From Eonycteris spelaea (taxonomy: Eukaryota > Chordata > Mammalia > Chiroptera > Pteropodidae): DNA of 64,000 nucleotides. Each line of letters begins with the position of its first letter. Within the stretch, counting starts at the first letter, position 1. The translations under genes and the position numbers were made by a program. Shown in pieces: positions 1-11,584 of this stretch. The stretch is taken from NCBI GenBank assembly GCA_003508835.1, contig PUFA01000014.1:1054001-1118000 (forward strand), given 5' to 3'. The notes under the pieces are model-generated. The model was not told the DNA's origin. It saw nothing but the letters and a program-made list of their open reading frames with translations, and did no database searches.

Positions 1-354
1 CCAAGCCCCATGGCACAGAGGCGAGGTGAGGCTCGCGTCCTGCCTCAGGCCAGCCACAGCATGGCTGGCGTCGGACAGGCGACTGACCTTTCGACTTACC
101 TTTCACACCTGAGACGCAAACTCCCGTGATGACTACGAGAGCAAAGTCATAAAACACCTGGGACGCGTCTGGCAAGACCAGCCTCCAGCTGACGCCCCAG
201 CAAGGGGGCCGATCCCAGCCGCCTTCCGCGGTGTGGGGTGGCGAAGGTGCATCCCACCACGTTCCTGGCGGTCACCCAGTGAGACCGGTGTTATGTCATT
301 GTTACACGGGAGCAGCTTCAGTCTCAAGGAGACGACACATAACGACACTTGTTG
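1..354. other. Unassigned GC-moderate flank
   Basis: I recognise no gene or repeat family here. A short run of GTT units lies just before the L1 fragment that starts near 355. The open frame crossing this stretch on the minus strand continues into L1 3' UTR sequence, so it is not a gene. Confidence 0.5.
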
Positions 355-725
355 TTGTTGTTCTCGATAAATTATTTTCTTTGCATTAATTAATTGATTG
401 ATTTTTTTTATGGTGACATTGTTTAACGAAATCCGATAAGTTTCAGTTGTACATTTTAACAGTAAGGCGTACATACATTTACATCGTGTGTTCACCTCCC
501 GTAGTTAGATTTCTTTCTGTCCCCACATATTTAACCCCTTTTATGCACTTACCTCCCCCTCCCCCGCCGGTAACCACTAGTCTAGTCTATTGTCCGTGTC
601 CGTGAGTCTCCGTTTGTCCCGTTCATTTGTTGCTTTTAGGTTTATCGCCCACATATAAGTGCTATCACGTGATTTTCAACTTTTTCTTTCTGGCTTGTTT
701 CACTTAGCATGATTGCCTCGAGGTC
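355..725 (-). mobile_element. L1 LINE, 3' UTR fragment (antisense)
   Basis: Read on the minus strand this is the 3' end of an L1 LINE: the end of the ORF2 region, then the 3' UTR with its conserved run of 'agtggttacc', a G-rich stretch, 'gaacacacgatgtaaat', and a closing 'aacaatgtcacc' before an A-rich tail. The same 3' UTR type is seen on the plus strand at 59039-60030, so the two belong to related subfamilies. The copy is 5'-truncated near 725 and much decayed. It cannot move. Confidence 0.85.
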
Positions 726-973
726 CTGCTGTTTTGAGAAGGAGCTGGCCTGGGAACCCGGGGTTACAAGGCGGGGGTCTTTCCAAGCAGACCACTCCAA
801 CCGGAACACCATTCTCTGTTTGTAATATTCTCTTTCTGTTTTCCCCCTGTGTTATGACTTTCTAACGATTAATCAAGTCTTTAATGGTAGACATGTAAGG
901 AATGACTATCTATTATAGGAGATTTTGTGGTTAAATTATACTACTCGGGCATTATAGACTAGGTATCGTTTAA

Positions 974-976
<3 letters not shown>
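726..976. other. Unassigned stretch
   Basis: Nothing recognisable; moderately AT-rich DNA between the L1 fragment and a CA microsatellite. Confidence 0.5.

Positions 977-1017
<41 letters not shown>
977..1017. repeat. (CA)n microsatellite
   Basis: An uninterrupted run of about 20 CA units, one of several in the window. It is likely polymorphic. Confidence 0.97.
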
Positions 1018-1020
<3 letters not shown>

Positions 1021-2640
1021 GGAGCCTTCTGCCCAAGCTTACAGTACAGAGTTGATCTGATCTCCAGATGTGATCAGTACAGCCATGAGGAGGGAAAACA
1101 TTTGAGCGGATCCTGGATTTATATAGCAGGACCCCGGAACTTGGGGTGGGTAGGAGCGGATTTCAAACAGGAGAAATTATGCAGATAATAACATCTCTAT
1201 TTACATCCAACTCGAGCTCTGCATAGAAAAAGGAGATTTGGGGCGATGGTTGACACTTTGCACACCGGAAACCTCGGGATTTCCGAGTCTGCTTAGCTCC
1301 CAGGGCCCTGCGGCTGCTCTGACGTGTCTCACCAGTATGCTCTCCTTCCAGCTCGCTCGCCACCTGCCGTACCTGCCAGCCCCCCACCTTCACATGTGGT
1401 GCAGCCTTCACACCTTAATGGATTAAAAAAGCCCCTTTGTCGGCGACGTCCAGACTCTCTATTCAACAGCTATTTCTGTTCCACTACCTGAAACAGAAAG
1501 GGATGCATTCTCTGCGGTTACAATTTTTTCACGAAAACACGAGCCTCGAACGGCCAGATCATTCCGGGAGGCACCAGCCTTTCCCATGCCGGGTCTTATG
1601 TGAATGCTCCTAGCCGCCCTGGGAGTGGATGTTATTCTCGTCTATTATATTGTACAATATGCTTAGAGAGTCTATTTAATGATATCAAAGCCTGACTAAA
1701 GCACACCCAAAGCCTTTGCTTTCTTCGAGCGAGGTGCATGTCGGAAGCATAAGGCAAGACAAAATATCCTCACGCCACTAGATACCAAGTGCCCAGACGT
1801 TTACCTTTGACTTAAACGCTGGGAACATCAGCAGCATGGCCTGGAAGAGTGTAGAAAAGGGTGCTCGCTATGTAGTCTTCGAAGCATATCAAGAATTAAG
1901 AACCCAGGCAGAGATCCTCCGAAAGACATACTCCAATCGTGAGACTGGATTTCTGACCCTGAATTCTGCACGGTCTCCTCGCTTTCTGCTGAGATGGCAA
2001 TGCAGGGAAAGAGGGCTGTCCCCCAGTTCCACGTGGTCCCGTGACGACGGTGTGGATGTGGCCACCGGTGCCCGGGACAGATGGAAAACGAGGCCATTAC
2101 GGTGCGTCCTCATCCTCCTTGTCAGGCGGCTTGCACCAGAACCTTAATGCATTACGCTTTCCCTGGAGGACGAATTCCAAAGAAAATGCATCCATGCAGG
2201 AGGAGGTTTTTGAACGTCGAGTATTTATGATCTGTGCAGTGATAGTTTTAGAACATTCTGTGTCCGGGAATCCTGGAGTCTCGTAACCTTGACAACCGGT
2301 CCGAGGCGGATGCCAACGTCCTGGGCGAAGCTCCCCCTAACAAGCGCGGGTGGATCTTGTCCCACGGAGACGGCTTTATAGTTTCCTTAAACTGCCACCA
2401 CAACCTCATGTGTCATTTTAAGCACCGTTCCCAGGGGGAGCAGGGCGTTCCGCCGACCCGCCCCGTCTCTGGCGTGGATGCGTAATGAACGGGTGACCGA
2501 GTGAAGAACAGCATTGGGAGCGTGTGGATCCTTCTTCGTGGTCATGCGAACACTTATTTTTATTAATAATTACACTAGAGCCACTGAGCATTTCCTCCCC
2601 TAACGATGCATTTGTGTGTGGGAGAGAAAAGACTGGCAGA
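1018..2640. other. Unassigned stretch
   Basis: No gene or clear repeat was recognised. A 14-bp perfect palindrome, ATATTGTACAATAT, lies at 1647-1660. The text around 1812-1845 ('gggaacatcagcagcat') faintly resembles the reverse of a MER5-type hAT element, and the text at 1600-1640 faintly resembles a MIR. Both are too weak to call. The overlapping short open frames on both strands show no family resemblance. Confidence 0.45.
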
Positions 2641-2676
<36 letters not shown>

Positions 2677-2677
2677 C
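2641..2677. repeat. (AAC)n microsatellite
   Basis: About twelve AAC units. Translated, it gives poly-Q or poly-C runs, which explains the apparent low-complexity proteins in overlapping frames. Confidence 0.97.
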
Positions 2678-3121
2678 GGACGTTTAAACCCAACGTCCAA
2701 GCCACGAAAACAGAGATGGTGGAAAAACACAAAGAGACGAACGTGCTAAAACACGTCACCTGATAAAGGATGGCAGAGGGGAGGAGAAAGCGGGCTCTCC
2801 CTGAGGGTGTGCAGTGGGTCTGACGCCTCACACCCGTGATGTTGTTTCAAACCACAGCGTCGCCAGGGCACGTCCAGCCCGAGGCACAGAGGTTCGAGCT
2901 CAGAGAGCCCGGAATCCACGCGCCAGACCTCAGCGGCGCGCGAATGCCCCCATCCGCACCCCTGCTCGTCCCGCCGCCTAGGGAGGGATAAGGAGTGTGG
3001 TTTTATTTCTCAGTTATAATAAAAAAAAATATTTCCATGATTTCCTCACCCTGCCCTGCCTTCTGCCCTCTATCCTGCCTCTCAGGAACCATGCATGTAT
3101 TCCTGCGAGAGCATGTCTAGC
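2678..3121. other. Unassigned stretch
   Basis: No recognisable feature, apart from a short A-run near 3020. Its GC content rises toward the CpG-rich block that follows. Confidence 0.5.
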
Positions 3122-3141
3122 AGATATATATATATATATCT
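3122..3141. repeat. (TA)n tract, self-complementary, TATA-like
   Basis: The tract reads AGATATATATATATATATCT, a 20-bp perfect palindrome made of TA units. It lies directly upstream of the CpG-rich block at 3142-3760, so it could act as a TATA element or be a simple repeat only. Confidence 0.8.
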
Positions 3142-3760
3142 CAGCGGAGGGGTGACGGGGAGAAGGTGACGGAGTGAAGCGGGTGGCGGGCGTAAGTGGG
3201 GGGCGCTGGGCTGCTCGGCAGGTCCCGTCTGGAACACGCTGGAGAGCCGGGGCAGCGCTGGACCCCTCGCCCCGCCGTCAAGGGCAGCGGCGGAGAACGG
3301 CTCCGAGGGAAGCCAGGACGAGGAAAACGGCGAGGCTGCCGAGGGCGGGACGGGCGAGGGGAGCGTTTTGGGGGCGGGTCTCCCGCGGACGCTGCTCCCC
3401 GGGGACCTGGGTCCCGGCTCTGCAGCACCCTCCACCCCTCGGGGTCAGCGAGGTCTGCGTCTTCGGTAAAGAGAACTCTCTCACGGTTCCAGGGTGATCA
3501 ATAACACCGGCGCCTTAGCATCCGACAAATGGGTCAGGTCTACGATAACGACACCACAGCGGAATCTGCTGCACCGTCGTCTCCCATTTTCCAGCCCCGG
3601 CCGCGAGGGCGTCGGTACTCGGCTGCGAATCGCTCGGAGCAGGTGGCCGCCTGCCATCGGTGCCATCGTGGGAGCCGTGGAGCAGGCCCCCGCCCTCTGG
3701 CGGCCTCTGGGTCTCCACGGAGCCCTGCTTGCTCGTCCTCAGCACTGAGGGACCGCCTTT
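3142..3760. promoter_or_regulatory. CpG-rich block, candidate promoter-like island
   Basis: This block, especially 3160-3420, is dense in CG dinucleotides and contains a GC box (GGGGGCGGG at 3370-3378). A (TA)n tract sits at its left edge, and splice-donor-like words follow (GTAAGT at 3192-3197; GGTAAAG near 3466). Such a layout is seen at mammalian promoters. No conserved coding exon follows that I can recognise, and several open frames on both strands look like products of the high GC content. It could equally be an orphan CpG island or a GC-rich patch of a recombination hotspot. Confidence 0.35.
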
Positions 3761-5490
3761 CACGCACGATGAGTTTGCCTATGTCGCTGGCCCCTGTCCT
3801 TGAAAGTCGCATTTCATGGGGTTAGGAAAATAAATGGACAAAAAGGAAGAGTCACATATTTCTTTGCTGGCAATGAATCTTGCATAACCAACAGGAAAGG
3901 AAAAAAATGACCCCATTGTCCTGCTAACCGAGGGAGACTTACCAGTTCCTAAGCACATTTGTCATCCTTTAATTTAACATTGCCATTGAATTGCAATCCT
4001 TTCTTAGTTACTCCTCACGGGCAGCGCGGATGCAAGCCGTTCATTTCACCCGACGAGAGGAGAAGCTAATTTCTTCCCTGCCTCTTCCCGACAAGGCAGA
4101 CAAAGCATCTTCCCTCTCCGGCTCACCATTTCCGCTCCCTGACGCCGCTCAGCGGACCCCGTCTCAGCGCTGGAACGAAGTCTCAGCCAACTGGCAAGGA
4201 CTCAGAGACAGAGGAATGCCAAGGTCGGCCGGACAAGGTGTCCACCCTGCTTCCCGCGGACGCCCGACGTGTCCACACCATAGGAAGAGTGTGACCCTGA
4301 CTTCATCTAGAAAGACTTCCCGAGACAAAGCCTCGTCGTGGGCGCCGTGAGGACGCGCACCTTGACCCGAGTCTTCATCCGAATGCCTGCGGACCCGTGG
4401 GCAAAAGCCAGGCACGTTCAGCCGGCGGGAGGGGAGCCCGCGCATGCTCACATTCGCGGGCACACGTCTTGCTGACGGCCGGGAGAGACGTCCAGTTCCG
4501 CGGGGCCTCGCTCCTTCTGCGTCCGGGGCTTGTCCGCAGCTAGCCTTCTGTCGTCGCTGGTTCAAGGAAGCTTCGCGTGTACGTCACAACGTCACAGCTC
4601 GGGGCGTTTGACTGCGGCTTAGCACGTCGTAAGTATACACATACGCGGCCCGTAACAAGCTGTGAGACAGTCACGGCACCGAACGTGGCAGCAAGAGAAA
4701 GAGACGAAGAGTCCCCCGGAGCTGGCACCTCTCCCTCGGGGGCCGGGCTGCGCCCGCACAGGTCGCCCTCGATCTACGTGGCGGTCACGCCTGCCAGACT
4801 AAGCCTCTGCTTCCATCGTGCTGACGTCTGGGCCAGCACTGCAGAGGTCAGCACACGGCCTTAGCAGAAACGGGGGCGGCCAAGCCTCGCGGGTCTGTGA
4901 CCGATGCAGACTCGAGGCCGAAACAGACCGCGGAGGCGAAACGCGAGAAGCAGCCTCAAGACGCTAAAGGAGGGGTCTTTCTCTTCTGCTTCTGCTGCAC
5001 TGATTTTCATGGTGATCTACGGCTCTTGTCCCCAGCCGGGAGGATTTAGTGTTTATGGAGAGAGTCTGATTGAACGTGCGTAAACAGCCCTCGGCCGACA
5101 AGGGGGTTCTCTGCTACGCGGAGAAGTCTGGACCATCGCAAAGGCAGTGACTATCTCCCCGGGTCACTGCGACCACTCGATCTTGCTGCGAAGGGCCTTC
5201 TTCTTCCCCCAGGGCTCCGCGTCTCGCCGCAGAGAGGTGCGGTGAGCGTTCCCCGTCCTGCCCCGATGGTGCAGGTGGGACGCCCAACTCAGAGGCCTTC
5301 AGAAGCCGGAAGCGATGCCGCTTTTCAAGCCGAGGTCCAAGCTGGATATGCGGCTACCGAGCTGAGCCTGCGCAATTCGGTTTCATTATTGATTCTATCA
5401 CTGATTCATTTAAAAAAACAAAACAAACCAAAAAACCAGTATCTTTTTATGTTAATGATTTTCTACTGTGCAACAGTACACAAAGTGGAA
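3761..5490. other. Unassigned stretch, CpG-rich in places
   Basis: No gene or repeat was recognised. The 4360-4560 part is CpG-rich and holds GCGCATGC (about 4439-4446), an NRF1-like half site. The 5400-5440 part is A-rich. Open frames here show no family features. Confidence 0.45.
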
Positions 5491-5494
5491 CGAC

Positions 5495-5870
5495 GTAGTG
5501 TTCAGTAAATGTTTTCTGGATAAAGAAATAAATTAGATTCTCATTATGGAAGCATTTATCTACACTCATTCTGTGTAAGGTGTTAGGTAGACGCTGAGGT
5601 AATACCGAGACGCATAACTGATATGTTCTGACCTTGAATTGCTTACAATTAAGCCTGGGAAGCTGGCACAGATAAAACAGCACAAACTCGTGAATTCATA
5701 AAAGTTCAAGCAAAATGCGGTGCAAGTGCAAGAAGGTCGTCGTTAATTGCAACCAGGAGGATTTGGCAGAAGAGTAAGTCAGGTTTTAATCACAAAATGA
5801 TACAGGGACTGAAGGGCATTCCACAGGAAGGAAGGTGATCCAACGGCAGCCCCCGAAGGCCCCCGCGAGC
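5495..5870 (-). mobile_element. L2 LINE fragments
   Basis: The text from about 5548 reads like the reverse complement of the L2 3' region: a 'tttat...ctgtgt...ggtgttaggtagacgctgaggtaatac' pattern, then 'gcttacaattaagcctgg', and later 'ctgaagggcattccacaggaagg', which matches the internal L2 region further from the 3' end. The order is right for one decayed antisense copy with deletions. The piece at 5495-5530 ('gttcagtaaatg') may be the end of another copy in sense orientation. Confidence 0.6.
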
Positions 5871-5904
5871 CATTTGCCCGTACGGGGAGTCGGGCATCGA
5901 CCAT

Positions 5905-6090
5905 GAACTTGACATATGCGATCTCATTTGCAAAAATAAGAAACTCAATAAGGTAAGCTTTGTAAAAACCGTTACTTCTAGTTTGCAGCTGTGGAAACTA
6001 GATCTCATAATACAACATAATTGTTTTGTTTGACGTAACACAACGTAATTCAAGTAGGTGCTAAGCCCGGAAGAGAATCCAGACCTTTCT
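5905..6090 (-). mobile_element. MIR SINE (antisense)
   Basis: The text reads as a reversed MIR: 'atctcatttgcaaaaataag', 'aaggtaagc', then 'cagctgtggaaactag', followed by a diverged tRNA-like end. It contains two near-copies of the word CATAATACAACATAATT (6006-6022 and 6034-6050), which a MIR does not normally have. Confidence 0.55.
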
Positions 6091-6579
6091 GAACACTGGA
6101 AGGGCAGGAAACGCTCCTGTAGGTTGGGGCATTGCAGAGCAGAGACATAGCCTTAGGTTCGAGAAGCTTCTGGGATAACTGAGGAGTGCATACGTGATGG
6201 AAAACTAACAGCAAAGGGAAGGAATAATAAGTGTCAAGTAAATGAATAACTAGTTAAGCCCGATTGTGCTCCGCCAGTGCTCCCAGGTCGGAGGACGAGA
6301 AGAGTGAGCAGTCAGGAGACCGTTCGGCCCTTCGCTGCCCGTGGGGCCTCGAGCAAGTCACCGCGCTCTTGCGATCCAAACCCTAGAGTGGAAGGAACAA
6401 TGGCAGTTGTCTACATGTGGACTGTGGCAGTGTTTCCCAGGGGTATGCTGTATCAAAGATCATCAGATTATGCACTGAAATGGATGACTTTTATTTACAT
6501 GAATTATGCCGCAGTCTCATTGAAAATCCAGAGCAGTAGGAAATGAAACACATGAATAAAGAAAGTAGTAAAGAAATAG
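6091..6579. other. Unassigned stretch
   Basis: A possible MIR scrap in sense orientation around 6340-6380 ('gagcaagtcaccg') is too short to call. Otherwise I see nothing. Confidence 0.45.
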
Positions 6580-7060
6580 ACATGGTTAAAAAAAAAAAAT
6601 CCACCTCTCAGAAGTTCCAGACTTGCAAAAGATTATTACCAAACCGTTAGTCAAAGTTGAATTCTTGTTTCATGTAGAATGTTCAAGAAAATAGCAAACA
6701 AATAAAAATTAGAGAAGCTCAATTTCAAAACCATCAGGTAATATAATGAAAAAAATTATCGTTCATTTCAGTTATGAAAACAGGGATGCACATCCGTAAT
6801 AAACTATCGGTCAACCCAATGTGGCAATAACATGTTTGACATAATACAACATAATTCTAGTAGAATTCATCCCACAAATACAAGTATGCTTTGATATAGC
6901 ATGTGGGTATTCCCAGCATTTATACACTAAAGGAAAAAAGGGTTATAATGATTTTACTAGAGGCTGACCATGTGTTTCATAAATTCAATAGCTATAATTA
7001 AAAGCAAAAAGTTGTGAAATTAGAAATATGATTTAGCTATAAAGATTGTATTTGGTTGAA
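6580..7060 (+). mobile_element. Possible decayed L1/HAL1 LINE segment
   Basis: The AT-rich text has the rhythm of an old L1 ORF2 segment in sense orientation, for example 'aattcatcccacaaatac' and 'gattttactagaggctgaccatg' in the expected order, but similarity is weak. A third copy of the 17-bp word seen at 6006 lies at 6840-6856. A repeat-profile search would be needed to confirm this. Confidence 0.3.
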
Positions 7061-7423
7061 TATAAATTAAAAAAAAATAAGTAAATAAAGCAGGACATCT
7101 GCCCCACAGAGCCACCCTCCCGCCCCTGAGAGGGGTGAGACCGAGAAGTGGCCGTGCGCTCTCCATGCTGGGAGCCTGCCCGGCCCCTCCCACTCGGGTG
7201 CTCTCGGTCAGTCCCGTTCCAATGTGGCACTTAAAAGCAGACATGGGAGGTGGACAGCAGTGACCCCGGTCCACCCCCTCTGCTGCCCGAGGAGCCATCT
7301 TCAGCCTCCTTTTCGCACGTCAAACGTGTACACGTGCGCCTTACGAGAGACAACCAAGGGTCACCATCCAGGCACTGGGTAAAAATCACCTGCGTTTGAA
7401 ATGAAAAATAACAAATGCTAACC
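7061..7423. other. Unassigned stretch
   Basis: A GC-rich part (7095-7300) follows a short A-rich tract. No gene or repeat was recognised. Confidence 0.45.
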
Positions 7424-7587
7424 AGAAAGCCTCAGTCTACGGCCAGGCCACCCTGAATGTGCCCGATCCCGTCTGATTGCAAAAGCTAAGCAGGGTCAGA
7501 CCTGGTCAGTGCTTGGATGGGAGACCGGGTGCTGTAGGTTAAAAAAAAAAAAGGAAAGGAAAGAAAGAAAAAGAAAAAAGAAAGCCT
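7424..7587 (+). pseudogene. 5S rRNA-derived retrocopy with A-rich tail and target-site duplication
   Basis: Positions 7435-7540 follow 5S rRNA from its first bases (GTCTACGGCC) through the internal control region (AGCTAAGCAGGGTC, then CTTGGATGGGAGACC) to GGGTGCTGTAGG. About 13 bases (the GCCTGGGAATACC segment) are missing after GGGAGACC. An A-rich tail fills 7541-7578. The 9-bp word AGAAAGCCT occurs at 7424-7432 and again at 7579-7587, the expected target-site duplication of L1-driven insertion. It is therefore a retroposed 5S copy, not a functional rRNA gene. In fruit bats such copies form a SINE family (MEG-RS), and assignment to that family is an inference. Confidence 0.88.
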
Positions 7588-8437
7588 GAAATCCCTACCT
7601 CTTGGATTTCCAAGTAAAACGTCTATTTCTTTGGAACCATCACATCATCGTGAAAATGTGTTTCATCTTATTTGAGCTAACTGTATCTTTTGATAATGTT
7701 ATTTAGTGTGAAAGGAATATTAACAATTCAGAGGCTGGGAATAACTTGAACCATGAAAAGTATGATGAGCGTGTGTATAGGGACTTATGTTCTCTTTTGT
7801 GTAAACTTCAGACGGAGGGACCTTGGAAGCCACGTGGGGACCGCTCTATTTATCGACGAGGGCATTCTGGAAAGATAGAATTGCTTCGCAGAAGCCGATG
7901 GTGTGGCCAGCACTGGGTTCAGCGTTCTCAATCTTTGCTCTCTACTCGTTTCCTTAAAATCAAGATAATGTTTCATAACCGAATTAACAACCAATTTTTG
8001 GATATTTGAGCCAACAATGAGAAAATAGTGAAGAGGTCCGTTCATTGAGTTTTCTTTTGTTTGTTTGCACTGCTATTTCTCTGCTTCTGAGTGGTTTTCA
8101 AAAAATCAGGTGCACGACAGTTGTGCGATTAGCAGTAAAACCAGTTCTCGAGTCATGCCAAGGCCGTCTTCACATTACACGTAAGTTCTCTTTTTGGCTT
8201 TGTTTGGGGTTATTTTTACTTCCCTGATTTTGTCGCTGTTGTTTTTACAGACGTATATGACTCTTAAACCCTTTGTGATCGTATCTGAAAGTGACTCCGT
8301 AATAATCTGGTAAATCATCAGTGCTAATTTAATCATACACATTGATGGCCTTAAGAATTATAAAGATAAGGGAGGGATTGGGGTAAATGCCACAGAAACT
8401 TCTCTTGCAGGCAGTGCACAAATACTCAACATTCTCC
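7588..8437. other. Unassigned stretch
   Basis: AT-rich single-copy-looking DNA with short open frames on both strands that show no family resemblance. No repeat was recognised. Confidence 0.45.
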
Positions 8438-8458
8438 CGGGGGTGGGGTGGGGGGGGA
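8438..8458 (+). repeat. G-rich tract with quadruplex potential
   Basis: Runs of 5, 4 and 8 G residues are separated by single T residues, enough G-runs to fold a G-quadruplex. No adjacent gene gives it an obvious role. Confidence 0.6.
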
Positions 8459-9352
8459 GACATTCACAATGATTCCATCACGAAGGTCATAATAATTTTG
8501 AAAGGTTTACAAATCCGTAGCCCTCGGGGCTGCTGACTTTCCCACGGACAGAAAGAAGGATCTTAGTCCGTGAGCGACGTGCGTTCTAATCAACAGACCC
8601 CTAAAGTCTTAGCCCTGGTGCCGACCAGCTCCGTGATCGTGGGCAGCCTTGATGTGAACCTCGATACCCACACCTCGAGCCCATGCGACGCCACCCGATT
8701 CCAGCTCGTGACGAGGATTAGAATTTGGAGCACTTACGAGAGCACCTGCCACCATTTGTGCCCAACAGATTATATTAACTGAATTCACAGCAGACAAGTG
8801 CTCCAGGGAGAAACGCTCCCTGAGGATGCGGCAACCTGAGCTTGAACCTGATTTAACGGGAGAGAAAAGGAGCACAGATTGGCCGAAGTGGCACTTCTTG
8901 GCTTCCTCACACCAAGACGCACCCTTTTCTTCAGGTGCCGTGGGGCTGCGAGGTGCACACACATGAACAAGAATTATTCAGCCGAAGACCTGAGGCCAGC
9001 TGGCTTTCTATTTCCAGTCCACTGAGGCTGCCTTTTGCAAAAAAAGAATCTCCCTGGGCCTGGGCCCCACCACGGCCCCGCCCCTGTGACAGGGCCAGGT
9101 CGACCCCCTCTGGGCTTATTTCCCCAGGCTCCGAGGCCTGTCCGCCCTCTGCAGCCCAGGAAACTCACAGCTTCTCCAGCTCGGCGCTCTGAGCACCCAG
9201 CCCAGCACCTCCTGATCGGACTTGACCGCGGGAAATCAGATTCTGATTGCTGAAACCAGATTCCGGGTTTATACCCCGATCCCCAGTCCATGTTGCTTGA
9301 CTGCGGCTCTGGGCCCAGGGCTTGGGACGGGGCGCAGAGCCTCGTGCTGGCC
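8459..9352. other. Unassigned stretch
   Basis: Nothing was recognised. The 9050-9290 part is GC-rich. Open frames on both strands overlap each other, which is typical of non-coding GC-rich DNA. Confidence 0.45.
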
Positions 9353-9690
9353 GTCTTAGCCCGTCCCGGCTGCTACAACAAAGCTTCGCAGACCGGGCGG
9401 CTTGCAGATGACAGACATTTATTTCTCTCGGTTCTGAAGGCTGGGAGCCTGAGGACAGGGTGCCAGCATGGTCAGGGGACGGTCCACTTCTGGGCCACAG
9501 ACGTCCCGCTGTGCCCTCGCACGGCAGAAGGAGTGAGGGAGCTCTCTGTGGCCTCTCTTCATAGGGCGCCGATCCCACTCCTGAGGACCTCATTGTTACG
9601 AGCCGGCCACCTCCCTCAGGCCCCTCCTCCCAACACCAGTGCATTGGGGGTCACGACGTCAACGTGACCATCTCAGGGGACAGAATGCCG
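9353..9690 (-). mobile_element. MaLR-type LTR (MLT1/MST-like), antisense
   Basis: The plus strand reads as the reverse of a MaLR LTR in the right order: 'cttagcccgt...ggctgctacaacaaag', 'gggcggcttgcagatgacag', 'tttatttctc', 'gttctgaaggctggga', 'ggagctctctgtgg', 'gggcgccgatcccactcctgagg', and 'ggcccctcctcccaacacc'. It is a solitary LTR with no internal retroviral sequence. Many positions that are usually TG or CA in these elements are CG here. Confidence 0.85.
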
Positions 9691-9849
9691 GCCAGAACCG
9701 TGGCCACTCTGTTCTGAATCCAAGGTTCTGCCCTCGAATCGGCTGGAGACTGGAATCACGTTTATCTGAACTTACATTTGCTTCACAGCTTCACAGGTTT
9801 GTGGTTCTCGGCCACACGGCCACGCAGAGGGTTTTGGCTGCATCATTTC

Positions 9850-9945
9850 TAAGATGGAATAAAAATATCTGCCATAAAGTGTTTTGGAGACATTTCCTGT
9901 GCACTGCCTCATGTTGTAGGTGCTCAGTAAATATGAACCGCTATT
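9850..9945 (+). mobile_element. MIR SINE, 3' half
   Basis: 'tctaagatggaataaaaatatctgcc' followed by 'gtaggtgctcagtaaat' matches the 3' half and end of MIR in sense orientation. Confidence 0.7.
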
Positions 9946-10187
9946 TCACTCAGGAGTAAAAGATTTATCCTTCTGCACGCCCTTGACCCTGGGTATTTCG
10001 TGGAAGAGGAGTGAGATATGGTTATTTATCTGTCAAATAATCATCTCAGAGAAGTGCTATGTGTTCTTTTCATGACTCATCTCTAACAGTAAACGGAAAA
10101 AAAAAAAAAAAAAAGTAATGCCATCTCATGCCATGATTAAAATGATAAGATGCTTTCAGAGCAAGGGAAAACACATCACACTAACCA

Positions 10188-10189
<2 letters not shown>
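9946..10189. other. Unassigned stretch with poly(A) tract
   Basis: An 18-base A run lies at 10097-10114. It may be the tail of an unrecognised retroposed element, but no body could be identified to its left. Confidence 0.5.

Positions 10190-10233
<44 letters not shown>
10190..10233. repeat. (CA)n microsatellite
   Basis: About 22 uninterrupted CA units. Confidence 0.97.
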
Positions 10234-10235
<2 letters not shown>

Positions 10236-11584
10236 TGATGAACAGAGGCTCAGTGACTCCTTGGATTAGGGTCACACCCAGTTGGTAATCTATTGGCTAC
10301 CAAGGACCATTTCTGTGTTTTCCTTTCAGGTGACACATTTCATTCCGGGTTACTTCTAAAGAACATTGCATTCCATGCGTTCAAGGGGACAGCAATGTGT
10401 CACTCACACAGGCGTCTCCGGGTAAGCAAAGGAAAGCAGGTGGCAATGCTGCCATGTAGGCACCAGGGGCACGTCTGACCCCAGCCCCAGGTGCCGAGCC
10501 CACGACGTGGTGAAGGTGACGAGGCCTGAGTCACGAGCAACCTCGTGATCCCCCCAGGGTGACCAAGCCCTGTGCTCGGAGACGTCCCTCCGGGACACAA
10601 ATGCTTCTTCGCTACAACCTTTCAACAGAAAAGTGATATTCCGCGGAAATGGTTGCCACCTGCCTGTGTGCCCCCCCCCCAGGAATTCCTCTCTGAAGGG
10701 TCCCAGGCTCGAGGCATCAAGAAAGACAGTGAGCGGACGCAGGCAAGTGTCCTGGGTCCTGCGGGAAGCCGTCGTGTGCATCCTGGTGTTTGACATCGGA
10801 CATCGGCTCTAAAGAGGCGTGCGCCCGGGGTGGGGGGAGGTACTCATAACCCTTTTCCCCCAAAGGTGCCCAAATTCAGCATTGTAGAATTTTTGCAAGA
10901 AAAATGGAAGTAATTTGGAAGTGGAGAGAAAAAAAAAAATCAACGCCAGCTGCACCGAAAGGAAGAATTTGGCCACAATGCAGTTTGTTTTTCCTGTTTC
11001 ATGGGCCACCCTCCCATGAGCAAAAGAGGGTTTTAAATATCTCACCGAAAGAACAACATTCCACCCCGAAGTCCCCTCCATTCTCAAAGACATCGCTTCT
11101 CGCACAAGGCCTCCTTGTCAATCAAACGCTACCATGAAATTAGTCTGTGAGCAACAGCCGTTTCGTATCCCGTGTTTTCACAGGTCACACCCTTTTATGA
11201 TTACCATGCCCAAAGGCGTTCGCGCAATCACAGTCCGATCGGCCCACCAATCTGTCCTGTTTAAACGAGGCGTTGGGGGACGAAACTCGCCACGGCGGAG
11301 AGCGTGGCCAGGGTGCAGCAGGCGTCGTGAACCGGGCGCTTGGCGGACGCATGGTCCCCCTCAGCCGCCTGCCGTGGCCTCTGAGGAAGAGGACTGATCC
11401 CTCGGTGTCATCTGCGTGGGGAGACCACACTGCCTCTCCAGGATATAACTCGGAATATCTCCCCAATCTAGCCCAACCCCCTCTCCACTCTTAAAGATAT
11501 AGACCCAGAGCTTGCTTCGGGCAAAACCGTGACAGGGGACAGATTCGATGGTTTCAAAAGCATGTGGCATAGTGTCGAGGAAAG
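10234..11584. other. Unassigned stretch
   Basis: No gene or dispersed repeat was recognised. A 10-base C run precedes 'aggaattcc' near 10672. Short A runs occur at about 10929. Confidence 0.45.

Noticed and set aside
2418..2831. Frames with poly-C or poly-Q runs
   Set aside because: The runs come from the (AAC)n microsatellite at 2641-2677.
7435..7540. A functional 5S rRNA gene
   Set aside because: Thirteen bases are missing, there are many substitutions, and it has an A tail and target-site duplication. It is a retrocopy.
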